From Eriocheir sinensis (Eukaryota > Arthropoda > Malacostraca > Decapoda > Varunidae): DNA of 64,000 nt. How positions within the stretch are numbered: position 1 is the stretch's first letter; every line of letters starts with the position of its first letter. Position numbers and translations under genes: made by a program. The stretch lies in NCBI RefSeq assembly GCF_024679095.1, contig NW_026110839.1, positions 434,001 through 498,000 on the forward strand. Direction: 5' to 3'. Below are positions 45,201 to 62,934 of the stretch, one piece after another. The notes beneath the pieces were generated by a model, which did not search any database, was not told the DNA's origin, and saw only the letters and a program-made list of their open reading frames with translations.

Positions 45201-46476
45201 TATATATATTTCAATAGAAATCTACTTTATTTTATGTGTATTCGTATATATATATTTTGAAACAGATTTACATTGTTTTATATGTATTTTTGAATATCTC
45301 TTTCAATACAAATTTACCTTACTGTATATGCATTTTGTATAATTATTTCAATACAAATTTAAATATTTTATGTGTATTTTTGGTAAATATATTTTTATAA
45401 AAATGCGATAATTTTAGAATTTTGCATCTTTATTTTCATACAAATTTACATTATTTTATTGATATTCTGTGTATTTATTTTGATACGATTTTACATTATT
45501 CTATTTGTTTTTTGTATATGTTTTTTATACACATTTACATTATTTAATGTGTATCTTCCATATATATTTTATACAAATTTACGTTATTTTAAGTGTATTT
45601 GTTTATATATTTTAATTCAAATTTACATTATTTGAAGTGTATTTTGTATATGTATTTCAATTCAAATTTACCTTATTTTATGTGTATTTTGTATATTTCT
45701 TTTCAAACGAATGTAAATTATTTTTGTGTATTTTTGTATATAGTTTTATACAAATTTAGGTTATTTTATGTACGCATTTACATTAATTAGTGTGTGTTTT
45801 GTATATATATATATTTATGCAAATTTACTTTATTTTATGTGCATTTTTGTACATATATTTTTATTGAAATTTGCGTTATTTGTATATGTTTTCTCATACA
45901 AATTTACATTATTTTATTGCTATTTTGTTTATTAATTTTGATACGAGTTACATGATTATATGTGTATTTTGTACATATTTTTTATACGTATTTACATTAC
46001 TTAATGTGTGTTTTGTTTATATATTTTTAAACAAATCTACGTTATTATATGTATTTGTATTAATATTTTGATACAGATTTACATTATTTTATGTATTTTG
46101 TATGTACATTTCAATTCAAATTTAGCTTATTTTAGCTGTATTTTGTATATATATTTTCATACAAATTTAATTACTTCTGTGTATTTTTGTATATAGTTTT
46201 ATAAATATTTACGATATTTTTTGTGTATTTTGTATATTTATATTTATACAAATACACATTCTTTTACTGGTATTTTGTTTATTTATTTTGATACGATTTT
46301 TATGTGTATTTTATATTCATTTTTTTATACGTATTTACTTCATTTTATGTGTATTTTGTATATATTTTTATTGAAATCTACGTTATTTTATGTGTATTCG
46401 TATATATATTTTGAAACAAATTTACATTGTTTTATATGTATTTTTGAATATCTCTTTCAATACAAATTTACCTCTC

Positions 46477-46928
46477 CATATATACCAAAATACACATAAA
46501 AAAATTAAATTTGTATTAAAATAAATAATTAAAAAATACATACAATAAGGTAAATTTGTATTGAAATAGATATGCAAAATACATATAAAACAATGTAAAT
46601 TTGTTTCAAAATATATATATGAATACACATAAAATAACGTAGATTTCTATAAAAATATATATAGAAAATACACATAAAATGAAGTAAATACGTATAAAAA
46701 AATGTATACAAAATACACATAAAATAATGTAAATTTGCATCAAAATAAATATACAAAATACCAATAAAAGAATGCGTATTTGTATAAATATAAATATACA
46801 AAATACACATCAAATAACGTAAATTTATATAAAACTATATTCAAAAATACACAGAAGTATTTTAATTTGTATGAAAATAGATATACAAAATAAGGTAAAT
46901 TCGTTTCAAATTCAATAAACAAAATTCA
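46477..46928 (-). repeat. Short minus block, copied three times
   Basis: Left joint TTTACCTCTCCATATATACC, right joint AAATTCAGATTTTATAAAAA. It is the inverted version of 12508-12960 and the direct copy of 52739-53180. Confidence 0.92.
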
Positions 46929-46953
46929 GATTTTATAAAAATAATATAAAATC
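46929..46953. other. Junction hairpin, copy 2
   Basis: GATTTTAT (46929-46936) and ATAAAATC (46946-46953) flank a 9-nt loop AAAAATAAT at a minus-to-plus switch, followed by AGATTATCAGATTTTG. It matches 12483-12507 in reverse complement. Confidence 0.85.
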
Positions 46954-49900
46954 AGATTATCAGATTTTGTATATCTATTTTCATACAAACTCAAATTATT
47001 TCTATGAATTTTTGTATATATTTTAATACAAATTTTAGTTATGTTATGTGTATTTTGTAAATATATTTTCATTCAAATATATATTATTTTATTGGTATTT
47101 TGTTGATTTATATTGATACGAATTTACATTATTTTATATGTACTTTGTATAAATATTTTTATACGCTTGTACATTATTTAATATTTATTTTGAATATATA
47201 TTTTTATACAAATTCATGGTATTTTATGTGTATTTGTATATATATTTCATATAAATTTACATTATTTTATGTGTATTTTGTACATATATTTTATTACAAA
47301 TCTACCTTATTTTATGTTTATTTTGTATATGTATTTTGTATATTTATATTTATCAAAATACACATTCTTTTATTGGTATTTTGTTTATTTATATTAAATC
47401 GAATTTACATTATTTTATGTGTATTTTGTATACATTTTTTTATACGTATTTACTTAATTTTATGTGTATTTTGTATATATTTTTATAGAAATCTACGTTT
47501 TTTTTATTTGTATTCGTATATATATTTTGAAACAAATTTACATTGTTTTATATGTATTTTTGCATATCTCTTTCAATACAAATTTACCTTATTGTATGTG
47601 CATTTTGTATATTTATTTCAATGCAAATTTAAATATTTTATGTGTATTTTAGTATATATATTTTTATAAGAAATGCGCTATTTTATGGGAATTTTGCATC
47701 TTTATTTTCATACAAATTTACATTATTTTATTAATATTCGGTGTATTTATTTTGATACGATGTTACATTATTCTATTTGTTTTTTGTATATACTTTTTTA
47801 TACATATTTACATTATTTAATGTGTATCTTGCATATATATTTTATACAAATTTATTATCTATTATCTATTTTCATACAAATACACATTCTTTTCATGATA
47901 TTTTGTTTATTTATTTTGACACGAATTTACATTATTTGATATGTATTTTGTATATATATTTTTATACGTATTTACATAATTTCATATGTATTTTGTATAT
48001 ATATTTCTATAGAAATCTACTTTATTTTATGTGTATTCGTATATATATTTTGAAACAAATTTACATTGTTTTATATGTATTTTTGAATATCTCTTTCAAT
48101 ACAAATTTACCTTACTGTATATGCATTTTGTATATTTATTTCAATACAAATTTAAATATTTTATGTGTATTTTCGTAAATATATTTTTTTTTAAAATGCG
48201 ATAATTTTTGGGAACTTTGCATCTTTATTTTCATGCAAATTTACATTATTTTATTGATATTCTGTGTATTTATTTTAATACGATTTTACATTATTCTATT
48301 TGTTTTTTGTATATATATTTTTTATACACATTTACATTATTTAATGTGTATCTTGCATATATATTTTATACAAATTTACGTTATTTTAAGTGTATTTGTT
48401 TATATATTTTCATTCAAATTTACATTATTTGATGTGTATTTTGTATATGTATTTCAATACAAATTTACCTAATTTTATGTGTATTTTGTATATTTCTTTT
48501 CAAACAAATTTAAATTATTTTTGTGTTTTTTTGTATATAGTTTAATACAAATTTAGGTTATTTTATGTACGCATTTACATTATTTAGTGTGTGTTTTGTA
48601 TATATATTTTTTTGCAAATTTACTTTATTTTTATATGCATTTTTGTACATATATTTTTATAGAAATTTGCGTTATTTGTATATGTTTTCTCATACAAATT
48701 TACATTATTTTATTGCTATTTTGTTTATTTATTTTGATATGAATTACATGATTATATGTGTATTTTGTACATATTTTTTATACGTATTTACATTACTTAA
48801 TGTGTATTTTGTTTATATATTTTTAAACAAATCTACGTTATTATATGTATTTGTATAAATATTTTGATACAGATTTACATTATTTTATGTATTTTGTATG
48901 TACATTTCAAATTAAATTTAGCTCATTTTAGCTGTATTTTGTATATATATATTTTCATACAAATTTAATTACTTCTGTGTATTTTTGTATATAGTTTTAT
49001 ACAAATTTACGATATTTTATGTGTTTTTTGTATATATATATTTATACAAATACACATTATTTTATATGTATTTTGTATATGTATTTCAATACAAATTAAC
49101 CTAATTTTATGTGTATTTTGTATATTTCTTTTCATACAAATTTAAATTATTTTTGTGTATTTTATGTATATAGTTTTATACAAATTTAGGTTATTTTATG
49201 TACGCATTTACATTATTTAATGTGTGTTTTGTATATATATTTTTATCCAAAGTTACTTTATTTTACGTTCATTTTTGGACATATATTTTTATGGAAATTA
49301 GCGTTATTTTATATGTATTTGTATATGTTTTCTCATACAAATTTACATTATTTTATTGATATTTTGTTTATTTAGTTTGATACGAATTACATGATTATAT
49401 GTGTATTTTGTACATATTTTTTATACGTATTTACATTACTTAATGTGTATTTTGTTTATATATTTTTAAACAAATTTACGTTATTATATGTATTTTTATA
49501 AATATTTTGATACAAATTTACATTATTTTATGTATTTTGTATATACATTTCAATTCAAATTTAGATTATTTTATCTGTATTTTGTATATCTATTTTCATA
49601 CGAATTTAATAACTTCTGTGTATTTTTGTATATAGTTTTATACAAATTTACGTTATTTTATGTGTATTTTGTATATTTATATTTATACAAATACACATTC
49701 TTTTATTGGTATTTTGTTGATTTATTTTGATACGAATTTACATTATTTTATGTGTATTTTGTATACATTTTCTTATGCGTATTTACTTCATTTTATGTGT
49801 ATTTTGTATATATATTTTTATACAAATCTACGTTATTTTATGTGTATTCGTATATATATTTTGAAACAAATTTACATTATTTTATATGTATTTTGCATAT

Positions 49901-50392
49901 CTATTTCAATACAGATTTACCTTATTGTATGTGTATTTTGTATATTTATTTTAATACAAATACACATTCTTTTACTGATATTTTAATTATTTATTTTGAC
50001 ATGAATTTACATTATTTAATGTGTATTTTGTATATATATTTTTATACGTATTTACAACATTTCATGTGTATTTTGTATATATATTTCTATAGAAATCTAC
50101 ATTATTTGATGTGTATTCGTATATATATTTTGAAACAGATCTACATTATTTTATGTGTATTTTGTATATATATTTCATTATAAATTTGCCTTATTTTAAG
50201 TTTATTTTTATATCTATTTTCATTCAAATTCAAATCATTTTGTGTATATATTCATTTGTATTTACGTTATTTTATGTGTATTTTCTATATATATTTTCAT
50301 TCAAAATTACATTATTTTATAAGTATTTTGTAAATTTATTTCGATACGAATTTAGATTATTTCATGTGTATTTTCTATACATTTACATATAG
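46954..50392 (+). repeat. Plus block with a mosaic joint near 49.96 kb
   Basis: Up to about 49040 it belongs to duplication H. From 49040 to 49960 it follows 21.70-22.62 kb, and from 49960 to 50480 it follows 16.89-17.42 kb. The change at 49960 (TTTTAATACAAATACACATT) keeps the monomer register. Truncated monomers lie near 48560 and 49195. Confidence 0.92.
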
Positions 50393-50410
50393 AGTAAATT
50401 TCTATGAAAA
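50376..50410. other. CATATAGAGTA strand-switch junction, copy 3
   Basis: TATACATTTACATATAGAGT followed by AAATTTCTATGAAAATATAT, plus-to-minus. Nearly identical to the joints near 5050 and 17325. Confidence 0.85.
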
Positions 50411-51306
50411 TATATATTCAAAATACATATAAAATTATGTAAATAAGTATAAAATTATATATATCAAATACACCTAAAAAAAATGAAAATTCGTATCAAA
50501 ATAAATAAATAAAATTCCGATAAAAGAACGTAAATTCGAATTAAAATAAATAAACAAAATGCCAATAAAAGAATGAGTATTTGGATAAATATAAATATAC
50601 TAAATACACATACAAAATAAACATAAAATAAGGTAGATTTGTAATAACATATATGTACAAAATACACATAAAATAATGTGAATTTATATGAAAATATATA
50701 TACAAATACACATAAAATACCATGAATTTGTATAAAAATATATATTCAAAATAAATATTAAATAATGGAAAGGCGTATAAAAATATATATACAAAGTACA
50801 TATAAAATAATGTAAATTCGTATGAATATAAATCAACAAAACACCAGTAAAATAATATATATTTGAATGAAAATAAATTTACAAAATACACATAACATAA
50901 CTAAAATTTGTATTAAAATATATACAAAAATACATAGCAATAATTTGAGTTTGTATGAAAATAGATATACAAAATACACATAAAACTTGGTAAATTTCTT
51001 TTGAAATGTATATACAAAATACCCATAAAATATTGTAAATTTGTGTCAAAATATAAACAAATACATAAAATAACGTAAATTTGTATGAAAATATATACAA
51101 AATACACATAGAATAATGTCAATTCTATCAAAATGAATGAGCAGAATATCAATAAAATAATGTAAATTTGTATGAAAATAAAGATGCAAAATAACCAAAA
51201 TAAAGAATAAGTTTATAAAATACAGATACAAAATACACTTCGAATAATTAAATTTGTATTAAGATTAATATACAAAATGCGTATATAATAAGGTAAATTT
51301 GTATTA
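50393..51306 (-). repeat. Satellite block, T-rich strand on minus
   Basis: After about 135 bp matching 17.33-17.47 kb, it changes at AAGAACGTAAATTCGAATTA (about 50524) into the inverted counterpart of 41.4-42.35 kb, which runs to the end. A GCAAAATAACCAAAATAAAG variant is near 51186. Confidence 0.92.
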
Positions 51307-51370
51307 TGCAACATACACGTTTACTCATACAAATTTATATTATTTTATTGGTATTTTGTTTATTTATTTT
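50540..51370. repeat. Right arm of inverted repeat E
   Basis: Mirror of 41360-42345 without the (AT)n tract. The equivalent place reads AATAATATATATTTGAATGA (about 50852-50871). Confidence 0.85.
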
Positions 51371-52047
51371 GACACGAATTTACATTATTTGATATGTATT
51401 TTGTATATATATTTTTATACGTATTTAAATAATTTCATATGTATTTTGTATATATATTTCTATAGAAATCTACTTTATTTTATGTGTATTCGTATATATA
51501 TATTTTGAAACAGATTTACGTTGGTTTATATGTATTTTTGAATATCTCTTTCAATACAAATTTACCTTACTGTATATGCATTTTGTATAATTATTTCAAT
51601 ACAAATTTAAATATTTTATGTGTATTTTGGTAAATATATTTTTATAAAAAATGCGATAATTTTTGGGAATTTTGCATCTTTATTTTCATACAAATTTACA
51701 TTATTTTATTGATATTCTGAGTATTTATTTTGATACGATTTTACATTATTCTATTTGTTTTTTGTATATATTTTTTTATACACATTTACATTATTTAATG
51801 AGTATCTTGCATATATATTTTAGACAAATTTACGTTATTTTAAGTGTATTTGTTTATATATTTTAATTCAAATTTACATTATTTGAAGTGTATTTTGTAT
51901 ATGTATTTCAATACAAATTTACCTAATTTTATGTGTATTTTGTATATTTCTTTTCAAACGAATATAAATTATTTTGTGTATTTTGTATATAGTTTATACA
52001 AATTTAGGTAGTTTTATGTACGCATTTACATTAATTAGTGTGTGTTT

Positions 52048-52142
<95 letters not shown>

Positions 52143-52738
52143 TTGTATATATATATTTCATACAAATTTACATTATGTTATTGCTATTTTGTTTATTAAT
52201 TTTGATACGAGTTACATGATTATATGTGTATTTTGTACATATTTTTTATACGTATTTACATTACTTAATGTGTGTTTTGTTTATATATTTTTAAACAAAT
52301 CTACGTTATTATATGTATTTGTATAAATATTTTGATACAGATTTACATTATTTTATGTATTTTGTATGTACATTTCAATTCAAATTTAGCTTATTTTAGC
52401 TTTATTTTGTATATATATTTTCATACAAATTTAATTACTTCTGTGTATTTTTGTATAGTTTTATACAAATTTACGATATTTTTTGTGTATTTTGTATATT
52501 TATATTTATACAAATACACATTCTTTTACTGGTATTTTGTTTATTTATTTTGATACGATTTTTATGTGTATTTTGTATTCATTTTTTATACGTATTTACT
52601 TCATTTTATGTGTATTTTGTACATATTTTTATTGAAATCTACGTTATTTTATGTGTATTCGTATATATATTTTGAAACAAATTTACATTGTTTTATATGT
52701 ATTTTTGAATATCTCTTTCAATACAAATTTACCTCTCT
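51307..52738 (+). repeat. Satellite block, T-rich strand on plus
   Basis: Starts at the CACGTTTACTCATACAAATT joint. From 51465 it is duplication H copy 2. Contains the truncated monomer near 52012, the (AT)n at 52051 and the CAATTCAAATTTAGCTTA module near 52376. Ends TTTACCTCTCTCTATATACC. Confidence 0.93.
52051..52138. repeat. (AT)n microsatellite, about 87 bp
   Basis: Unbroken AT following GTGTGTTTTGT, then TTATTTGTATATATATATTT. About 90 bp of monomers present in the paralogue (45815-45900) are missing right of the tract. Confidence 0.97.
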
Positions 52739-53180
52739 CTATATACCAAAATACACATAAAAAAATTAAATTTGTATTAAAATAAATATTTAAAAAATAT
52801 ATACAATAAGGTAAATTTGTATTGAAATAGATATGCAAAATACATATAAAACAATGTAAATTTGTTTCAAAATATATATACGAATACACATAAAATAACG
52901 TAGATTTCTATAAAAATATATATAGAAAATACACATAAAATGAAGTAAATACGTATAAAAAAAATGTATACAAAATACACATAAAATAATGTAAATTTGC
53001 ATCAAAATAAATATACAAAATACCAATAAAAGAATGCGTATTTGTATAAATATAAATATACAAAATACACATAAAATAACGTAAATTTATATAAAACTAT
53101 ATACAAAAATACACAGAAGTATTTTAATTTGTATGAAAATAGATATACAAAATAAGGTAAATTCGTTTCAAATTCAATAA
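52739..53180 (-). repeat. Short minus block, third copy
   Basis: Direct copy of 46477-46928 with a few differences (TTTAAAAAATATATACAATA against AATTAAAAAATACATACAAT). The right joint is CAGATATTATAAAAATAATA, a degraded version of the junction hairpin. Confidence 0.92.
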
Positions 53181-53214
53181 ACAAAATTCAGATATTATAA
53201 AAATAATATAAACT

Positions 53215-56200
53215 CAGATTATCAGATTTTGTATATCTATTTTCATACAAACTCAAATTATTTCTATGTATTTTTGTATATATTTTAATACAAATTTTAG
53301 TTATGTTATGCGTATTTTGTAAATTTATTTTCATTCAAATATATATTATTTTATTGGTATTTTGTTGATTTATATTGATACGAATTTACATTATTTTATA
53401 TGTACTTTGTATATATATTTTTATACGCTTTTACATTATTTAATATTTATTTTGAATATATATTTTTTTACAAATTCATGGTATTTCATGTGTATTTGTA
53501 TATATATTTCATATAAATTTACATTATTTTATGTGTATTTTGAACATATATTTTATTACAAATCTACCTTATTTTATGTTTATTTTGTATATGTATTTTG
53601 TATATTTATATTTATCCAAATACACATTCTTTTATTGGTATTTTGTTTATTTATTTTAAATCGAATTTACATTATTTTATGTGTATTTTGTATACATTTT
53701 TTTTATACGTATTTACTTAATTTTATGTGTATTTTGAATATATTTTTATAGAAATCTACGTTTTTTTATTTGTATTCGTATATATATTTTGAAACAAATT
53801 TACATTGTTTTATATGTATTTTTGCATATCTCTTTCAATACAAATTTACCTTATTGTATGTGCATTTTGTATATTTATTTCAATGCAAATTTAAATATTT
53901 TATGTGTATTTTGGTATATATATTTTTATAAGAAATGCGCTATTTTATGGGAATTTTGCATTTTTATTTTCATACAAATTTACATTATTTTATTAATATT
54001 CGGTGTATTTATTTTGATACGATGTTACATTATTCTATTTGTTTTTTGTATATACTTTTTTATACATATTTACATTATTTAATGTGTATCTTGCATATAT
54101 ATTTTATACAAATTTATTATCTATTATCTATTTTCATACAAATACACATTCTTTTCATGATGTTTTGTTTATTTATTTTGACACGAATTTACATTATTTG
54201 ATATGTATTTTGTATATATATTTTTATACGTATTTACATAATTTCATATGTATTTTGTATATATATTTCTATAGAAATCTACTTTATTTTATGTGTATTC
54301 GTATATATATTTTGAAACAAATTTACATTGTTTTATATGTATTTTTGAATATCTCTTTCAATACAAATTTACCTTACTGTATATGCATTTTGTATATTTA
54401 TTTCAATACAAATTTAAATATTTTATGTGTATTTTCGTAAATATATTTTTTTTAAAAAATGCGATAATTTTTGGGAATTTTGCATCTTTATTTTCATACA
54501 AATTTACATTATTTTATTGATATTCTGTGTATTTATTTTAATACGATTTTACATTATTCTATTTGTTTTTTGTATATATATTTTTTATACACATTTACAT
54601 TATTTAATGTGTATCTTGCATATATATTTTATACAAATTTACGTTATTTTAAGTGTATTTGTTTATATATTTTCATTCAAATTTACATTATTTGATGTGT
54701 ATTTTGTATATGTATTTCAATACAAATTTACCTATTTTTATGTGTATTTTGTATATTTCTTTTCAAACGAACTTAAATTATTTTTGTGTATTTTTGTATA
54801 TAGTTTTATACAAATTTAGGTTATTTTATGTACGCATTTACATTATTTAGTGTGTGTTTTGTATATATATATTTATGCAAATTTACTTTATTTTATGTGC
54901 ATTTTTGTACATATATTTTTATAGAAATTTGTGTTATTTGTATATGTTTTCTCATACAAATTTACATTATTTTATTGCTATTTTGTTTATTTATTTTGAT
55001 ACGAGTTACATGATTATATGTGTATTTTGTACATATTTTTTATACGTATTTACATTACTTAATGTGTATTTTGTTTATATATTTTTAAACAAATCTACGT
55101 TATTATATGTATTTGTTTAAATATTTTGATACAGATTTACATTATTTTATGTATTTTGTATGTACATTTCAATTCAAATTTAGCTTATTTTAGCTGTATT
55201 TTGTATATATATTTTCATACAAATTTAATTACTTCTGTGTATTTTTGTATATAGTTTTATACAAATTTACGATATTTTATGTGTATTTTGTATATTTATC
55301 ATTTTACAAATACACATTTTTTTATACGTATTTACTTAATTTTATATGTATTTTGTATATATATTTTTTATAGAAATCTACGTTTTTTTATTTGTATTCG
55401 TATATATATTTTGAAACAAATTTACATTGTTTTATATGTATTTTTGCATATCTCTTTCAATACAAATTTACCTTATTGTATGTGCATTTTGTATATTTAT
55501 TTCAATACAAATTTAAATATATTATGTGTATTTTGGTATATATATTTTTATAAGAAATGCGCTATTTTATGGGAATTTTGCATCTTTATTTTCATACAAA
55601 TTTACATTTTTTATTAATATTCGGTGTATTTATTTTGATACGAATTTACATTATTCTATTTGTTTTTTGTATATACTTTTTTATACATATTTACATTATT
55701 TAATGAGTATCTTGCATATATATTTTATACCAATTTTTTATCTATTATCTATTTTTATACAAATAAACATTCTTTTCATGATATTTTGTTTATTTATTTT
55801 GACTCGAATTTACATTATTTGATATGTATTTTGTATATATATTTTTATACGTATTTACATAATTTCAAATGTGTTTTGTATATATATTTCTAGAGAAATC
55901 TACTTTATTTTATGTGTATTCGTATATATATTTTGAAACAAATTTACATTGTTTTATATGTATTTTTGAATATCTCTTTTAATACAAATTTACCTTACTG
56001 TATATGCATTTTGTATATTTATTTCAATACAAATTTAAATATTTTATGTGGATTTTGGTATATATATTTTTATAAAAAATGCGATAATTTTTGGGAATTT
56101 TGCATCTTTATTTTCATACAAATTTACATTATTTTATTGATATTCTGTGTATTTATTTTGATTCGATTTTACATTATTCTATTTGTTTTTTGTATATATT

Positions 56201-58268
56201 TTTTTATACACATTTACATTATTTAATGTGTATCATGCTTATATATTTTATACAAATTTACGTTGTTTTAAGTGTATTTGTTTTTATATTTTCATTCAAA
56301 TTTACATTTATTTTAATTCGAAAATACATTATTTTATGTGTATTTTGTATACATTTTTTTTATATGTATTTACCTAATTTTGTGTATTTTGTATATATAT
56401 TTTTATAAAAATCTACGTTTTTTTATTTGTATTCGAATATATATTTTGAAACAAATTTACATTGTTTTATATGTATTTTTGCATATCTCTTTCAATACAA
56501 ATTTACCTTATTGTATGTGCATTTTGTAGATTTATTTCAATGCAAATTCAAATATTTTATGTGTTTTTTTATATATTTTTATAAGAAATGCGCTATTTTA
56601 TGGGAATTTTGCATCTTTATTTTCATACAAATTTACATTATTTTATTAATATTCGGTGTATTTATTTTGATACGATGCTACATTATTCTATTTGTTTTTT
56701 GTATATACTTTTTCATACATATTTACATTATTTAATGTGTATCTTGCATATATATTTTATACAAATTTATTATCTATTATCTATTTTCATACAAATACAC
56801 ATTCTTTTCATGATATTTTGTTTATTTATTTTGACACGAATTTACATTATTTGATATGTATTTTGTATATATATTTTTATGCGTATTTACATAATTTCAT
56901 ATGTATTTTGTATATATATTTCTATAGAAATCTACTTTATTTTATGTGTATTCGTATATATATTTTGAAACAAATTTACATTGTTTTATAAGTATTTTTG
57001 AATATCTCTTTCAATACAAAATTACCTTACTATATATGCATTTTGTATATTTATTTCAATACAAATTTAAATATTTTATGTGTGTTTTGGTAAATATATG
57101 TTTATAAAAAATGCGATAATTTTTGGGAATTTTGTATCTTTATTTTCATACAAATTTACATTATTTTATTAATATTCTGTGTATTTATTTTGATACGATT
57201 TTACATTATTCTATTTGCTTTTTGTATATATATTTTTTATACACATTTACATTATTTAATGTGTATCTTGCATATATATTTTATTCAAATTTACGTTATT
57301 TTAAGTGTATTTGTTTATATATTTTCATTCATATTTACATTATTTGATGTGTATTTTGTATATGTATTTCAATACAAATTTACCTAATTTTATGTGTATT
57401 TTGTATATTTCTTTTCAAACAAATTTAAATTATTTTTGTGTATTTTTGTATATTGTTTTATACAAATTTAGGTTATTTTATGTACGCATTTACATTATTT
57501 AGTGTGTGTTTTGTATATATAATTTTTTGCAAATTTACTTTATTTTCTGTGCATTTTTGTACATATATTTTTATAGAAATTTGCGTTATTTGTATATGTT
57601 TTCTCATACAAATTTACATTATTTTATTGCTATTTTGTTTATTTATTTTGATACGAATTACATGATTATATGTGTATTTTGTACATATTTTTTATACGTA
57701 TTTACATTACATAATGTGTATTTTGTTTATATGTTTTTAAACAAATCTACGTTAATATATGTATTTGTATAAATATTTTGATACAGATTTACATTATTTT
57801 ATGTATTTTGTATGTACATTTCAATTCAAATTTAGCATAATTTAGCTGTATTTTGTATATATATTTTCATACAAATTCAATTACTTCTTTGTCTTTTTGT
57901 ATATAGTTTTATACAAATTTACGATATTTTATGTGTATTTTGTATATTTATATTTTTACAAATACACATTCTTTTACTGGTATTTTGTTTTTTTATTTTG
58001 ATACGATTTTTATGTATTTTTTGTATTCATTTTTTTATACGTATTTACTTCATTTTATGAGTATTTTGTACATATTTTTATAGAAATCTACGTTATTTTA
58101 TGTGTATTCGTATATATATTTTGAAACAAATTTACATTGTTTTATATGTATTTTGCATATCTATTTCAATACAAATTTGAAAATTTACTTTATTTTATGT
58201 GCATTTGTATATGTTTTCTCATACAAATTTACATTATTTTATTGCTATTTTGTTTATTTATTTTGATA
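53215..58268 (+). repeat. Long plus satellite block
   Basis: Contains short HOR cycles, truncated monomers near 54829 and 57475, and three GAAATGCGCTATTTTATGGG modules (53935, 55557, 56588). 55557 and 56588 are 1031 bp apart, exactly as 42618 and 43649 are in duplication G copy 1. Ends GATACAAATGAAAATAGATA, a switch to minus. Confidence 0.94.
55320..58195 (+). repeat. Direct duplication G, copy 2
   Basis: Partner of 42380-45200. Its part right of 56310 is also the inner end of the right arm of inverted repeat C. Confidence 0.85.
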
Positions 58269-59337
58269 CAAATGAAAATAGATATACAAAATATACATAA
58301 AATAAACTAAATTTGTATTGAAATATATATACAAAATACATAAAATAATGTAAATTTGTATCAAAATATTTTAACAGATGCGCATAAAATAACGTAAATT
58401 TGTTTTAAAATATACATAATACATATTAAATAATGTAAATATGTATAACAAAATATATACAAAACACAAATAGAATAATGTAAAATCGTATCAAAATAAA
58501 TACACAGAATATTAATAAAACAATGTAAATTTGTATGAAAATAAAGATGCAAAATACCCATTAAATAACGCATTTTTTATAAATATATATAGCAAAATAC
58601 ACATGAAAAAATTAATTTGTATTAAAATAAATATACAAAATACACATACAATAAGGTAAATCTGTATTGAAATAGATATGCAAAATACATATAAAACAAT
58701 GTAAATTTGTTTCAAAATATATATACGAATACACATAAAATAACGTAGATTTGTATAAAAATATATATACAAAATACACATAAAATGAAGTAAATACGTA
58801 TAAGAAAATGTATACAAAATACACATAAAATAATGTAAATTCGTATCAAAATAAATAAACAAAATACCAATAAAAGAATGTGTATTTGTGTAAATATAAA
58901 TATACAAAATACACATAAAATAACGTAAATTTGTATAAAACTATATACAAAAATACACAGAAGTAATTAAATTGGTATGAAAATAGATATACAAAATACA
59001 GATAAAATAAGCTAAACTTGAATTGAAATGTATATACAAAATACATAAAATAATGTAGATTTGTATCAAAATATTTATAAAAATACCCAGAAAATAACGC
59101 ATTTTTTTTATTTATAAAAATATATATACCAAAATACACATCAAAAAATTAAATTTGTATTAAAATAAATATACAAAAAACACATACAATAAGGTAAATT
59201 TGTATTGAAATAGATATGCAAAATACATATAAAACAATGTAAATTTGTTTCAAAATATATATACGAATACACATAAAATAACGTAGATTTCTATAAAAAT
59301 ATATATACAAAATACACATAAAATGAAGTAAATACGT
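58203..59337. repeat. Recent direct duplication J, copy 1
   Basis: Matches 62866-64000 at an offset of about 4.66 kb with very few differences, across the plus-to-minus switch at 58268. Private shared variants include TTGTGTAAATATAAATATAC, AATACCCAGAAAATAACGCA and ATTGGTATGAAAATAG. Confidence 0.92.
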
Positions 59338-59706
59338 ATAAAAAATGTATACAAAATACACATAAAATAATGTAAATTCGTATCAAAATAAATATACAAA
59401 ATACCAATAAAAGAATGTGTATTTGTATAATTATAAATATACAAAATACACATAAAATTACGTAAATTTATATAAAACTATATACAAAAAAACACAGAAG
59501 TATTTTAATTTGTATGAAAATAGATATAGAAAATAAGGTAAATTCGTTTCAAATTCAATAAACAAAATTTAGATAAAAGAACGTATATTTGTAGAAAAAA
59601 TAAATATTCAAAATACACATTAAATAACGAAAATTTGTATAAAAATATATAAAAAAATAAACAAAAATAATTTCAATTTGTATGAAAATAAATATACAAA
59701 ATACAC
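58270..59706 (-). repeat. Satellite block, T-rich strand on minus
   Basis: Mirror of 8649-10081. It includes the AAGCTAAACTTGAATTGAAA module, two ATTTTGAAAC-type markers on minus and the irregular AAAAAAATAAACAAAAATAA run near 59650. It ends in the head-to-head hairpin 59683-59730. Confidence 0.93.

Positions 59707-62934
<3,228 letters not shown>

Larger units (their letters stand above)
45200..49040 (+). repeat. Direct duplication H, copy 1
   Basis: Matches 51465-55300 at an offset of about 6.26 kb (46422 with 52683, 47673 with 53935, 48565 with 54828). It includes the embedded minus block and both of its joints. Copy 2 has an (AT)n tract at 52051 that copy 1 lacks (GTATATATATATATTTATGC near 45802). 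Confidence 0.9.
45746..49040. repeat. Right arm of inverted repeat D
   Basis: Reverse complement of 10396-13690 (sum about 59436), including the block 46477-46928. Confidence 0.85.
51465..55300 (+). repeat. Direct duplication H, copy 2
   Basis: Partner of 45200-49040. It is followed at once by duplication G copy 2 (55320-58195). In the first set the order is G then H; here it is H then G. Confidence 0.9.
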
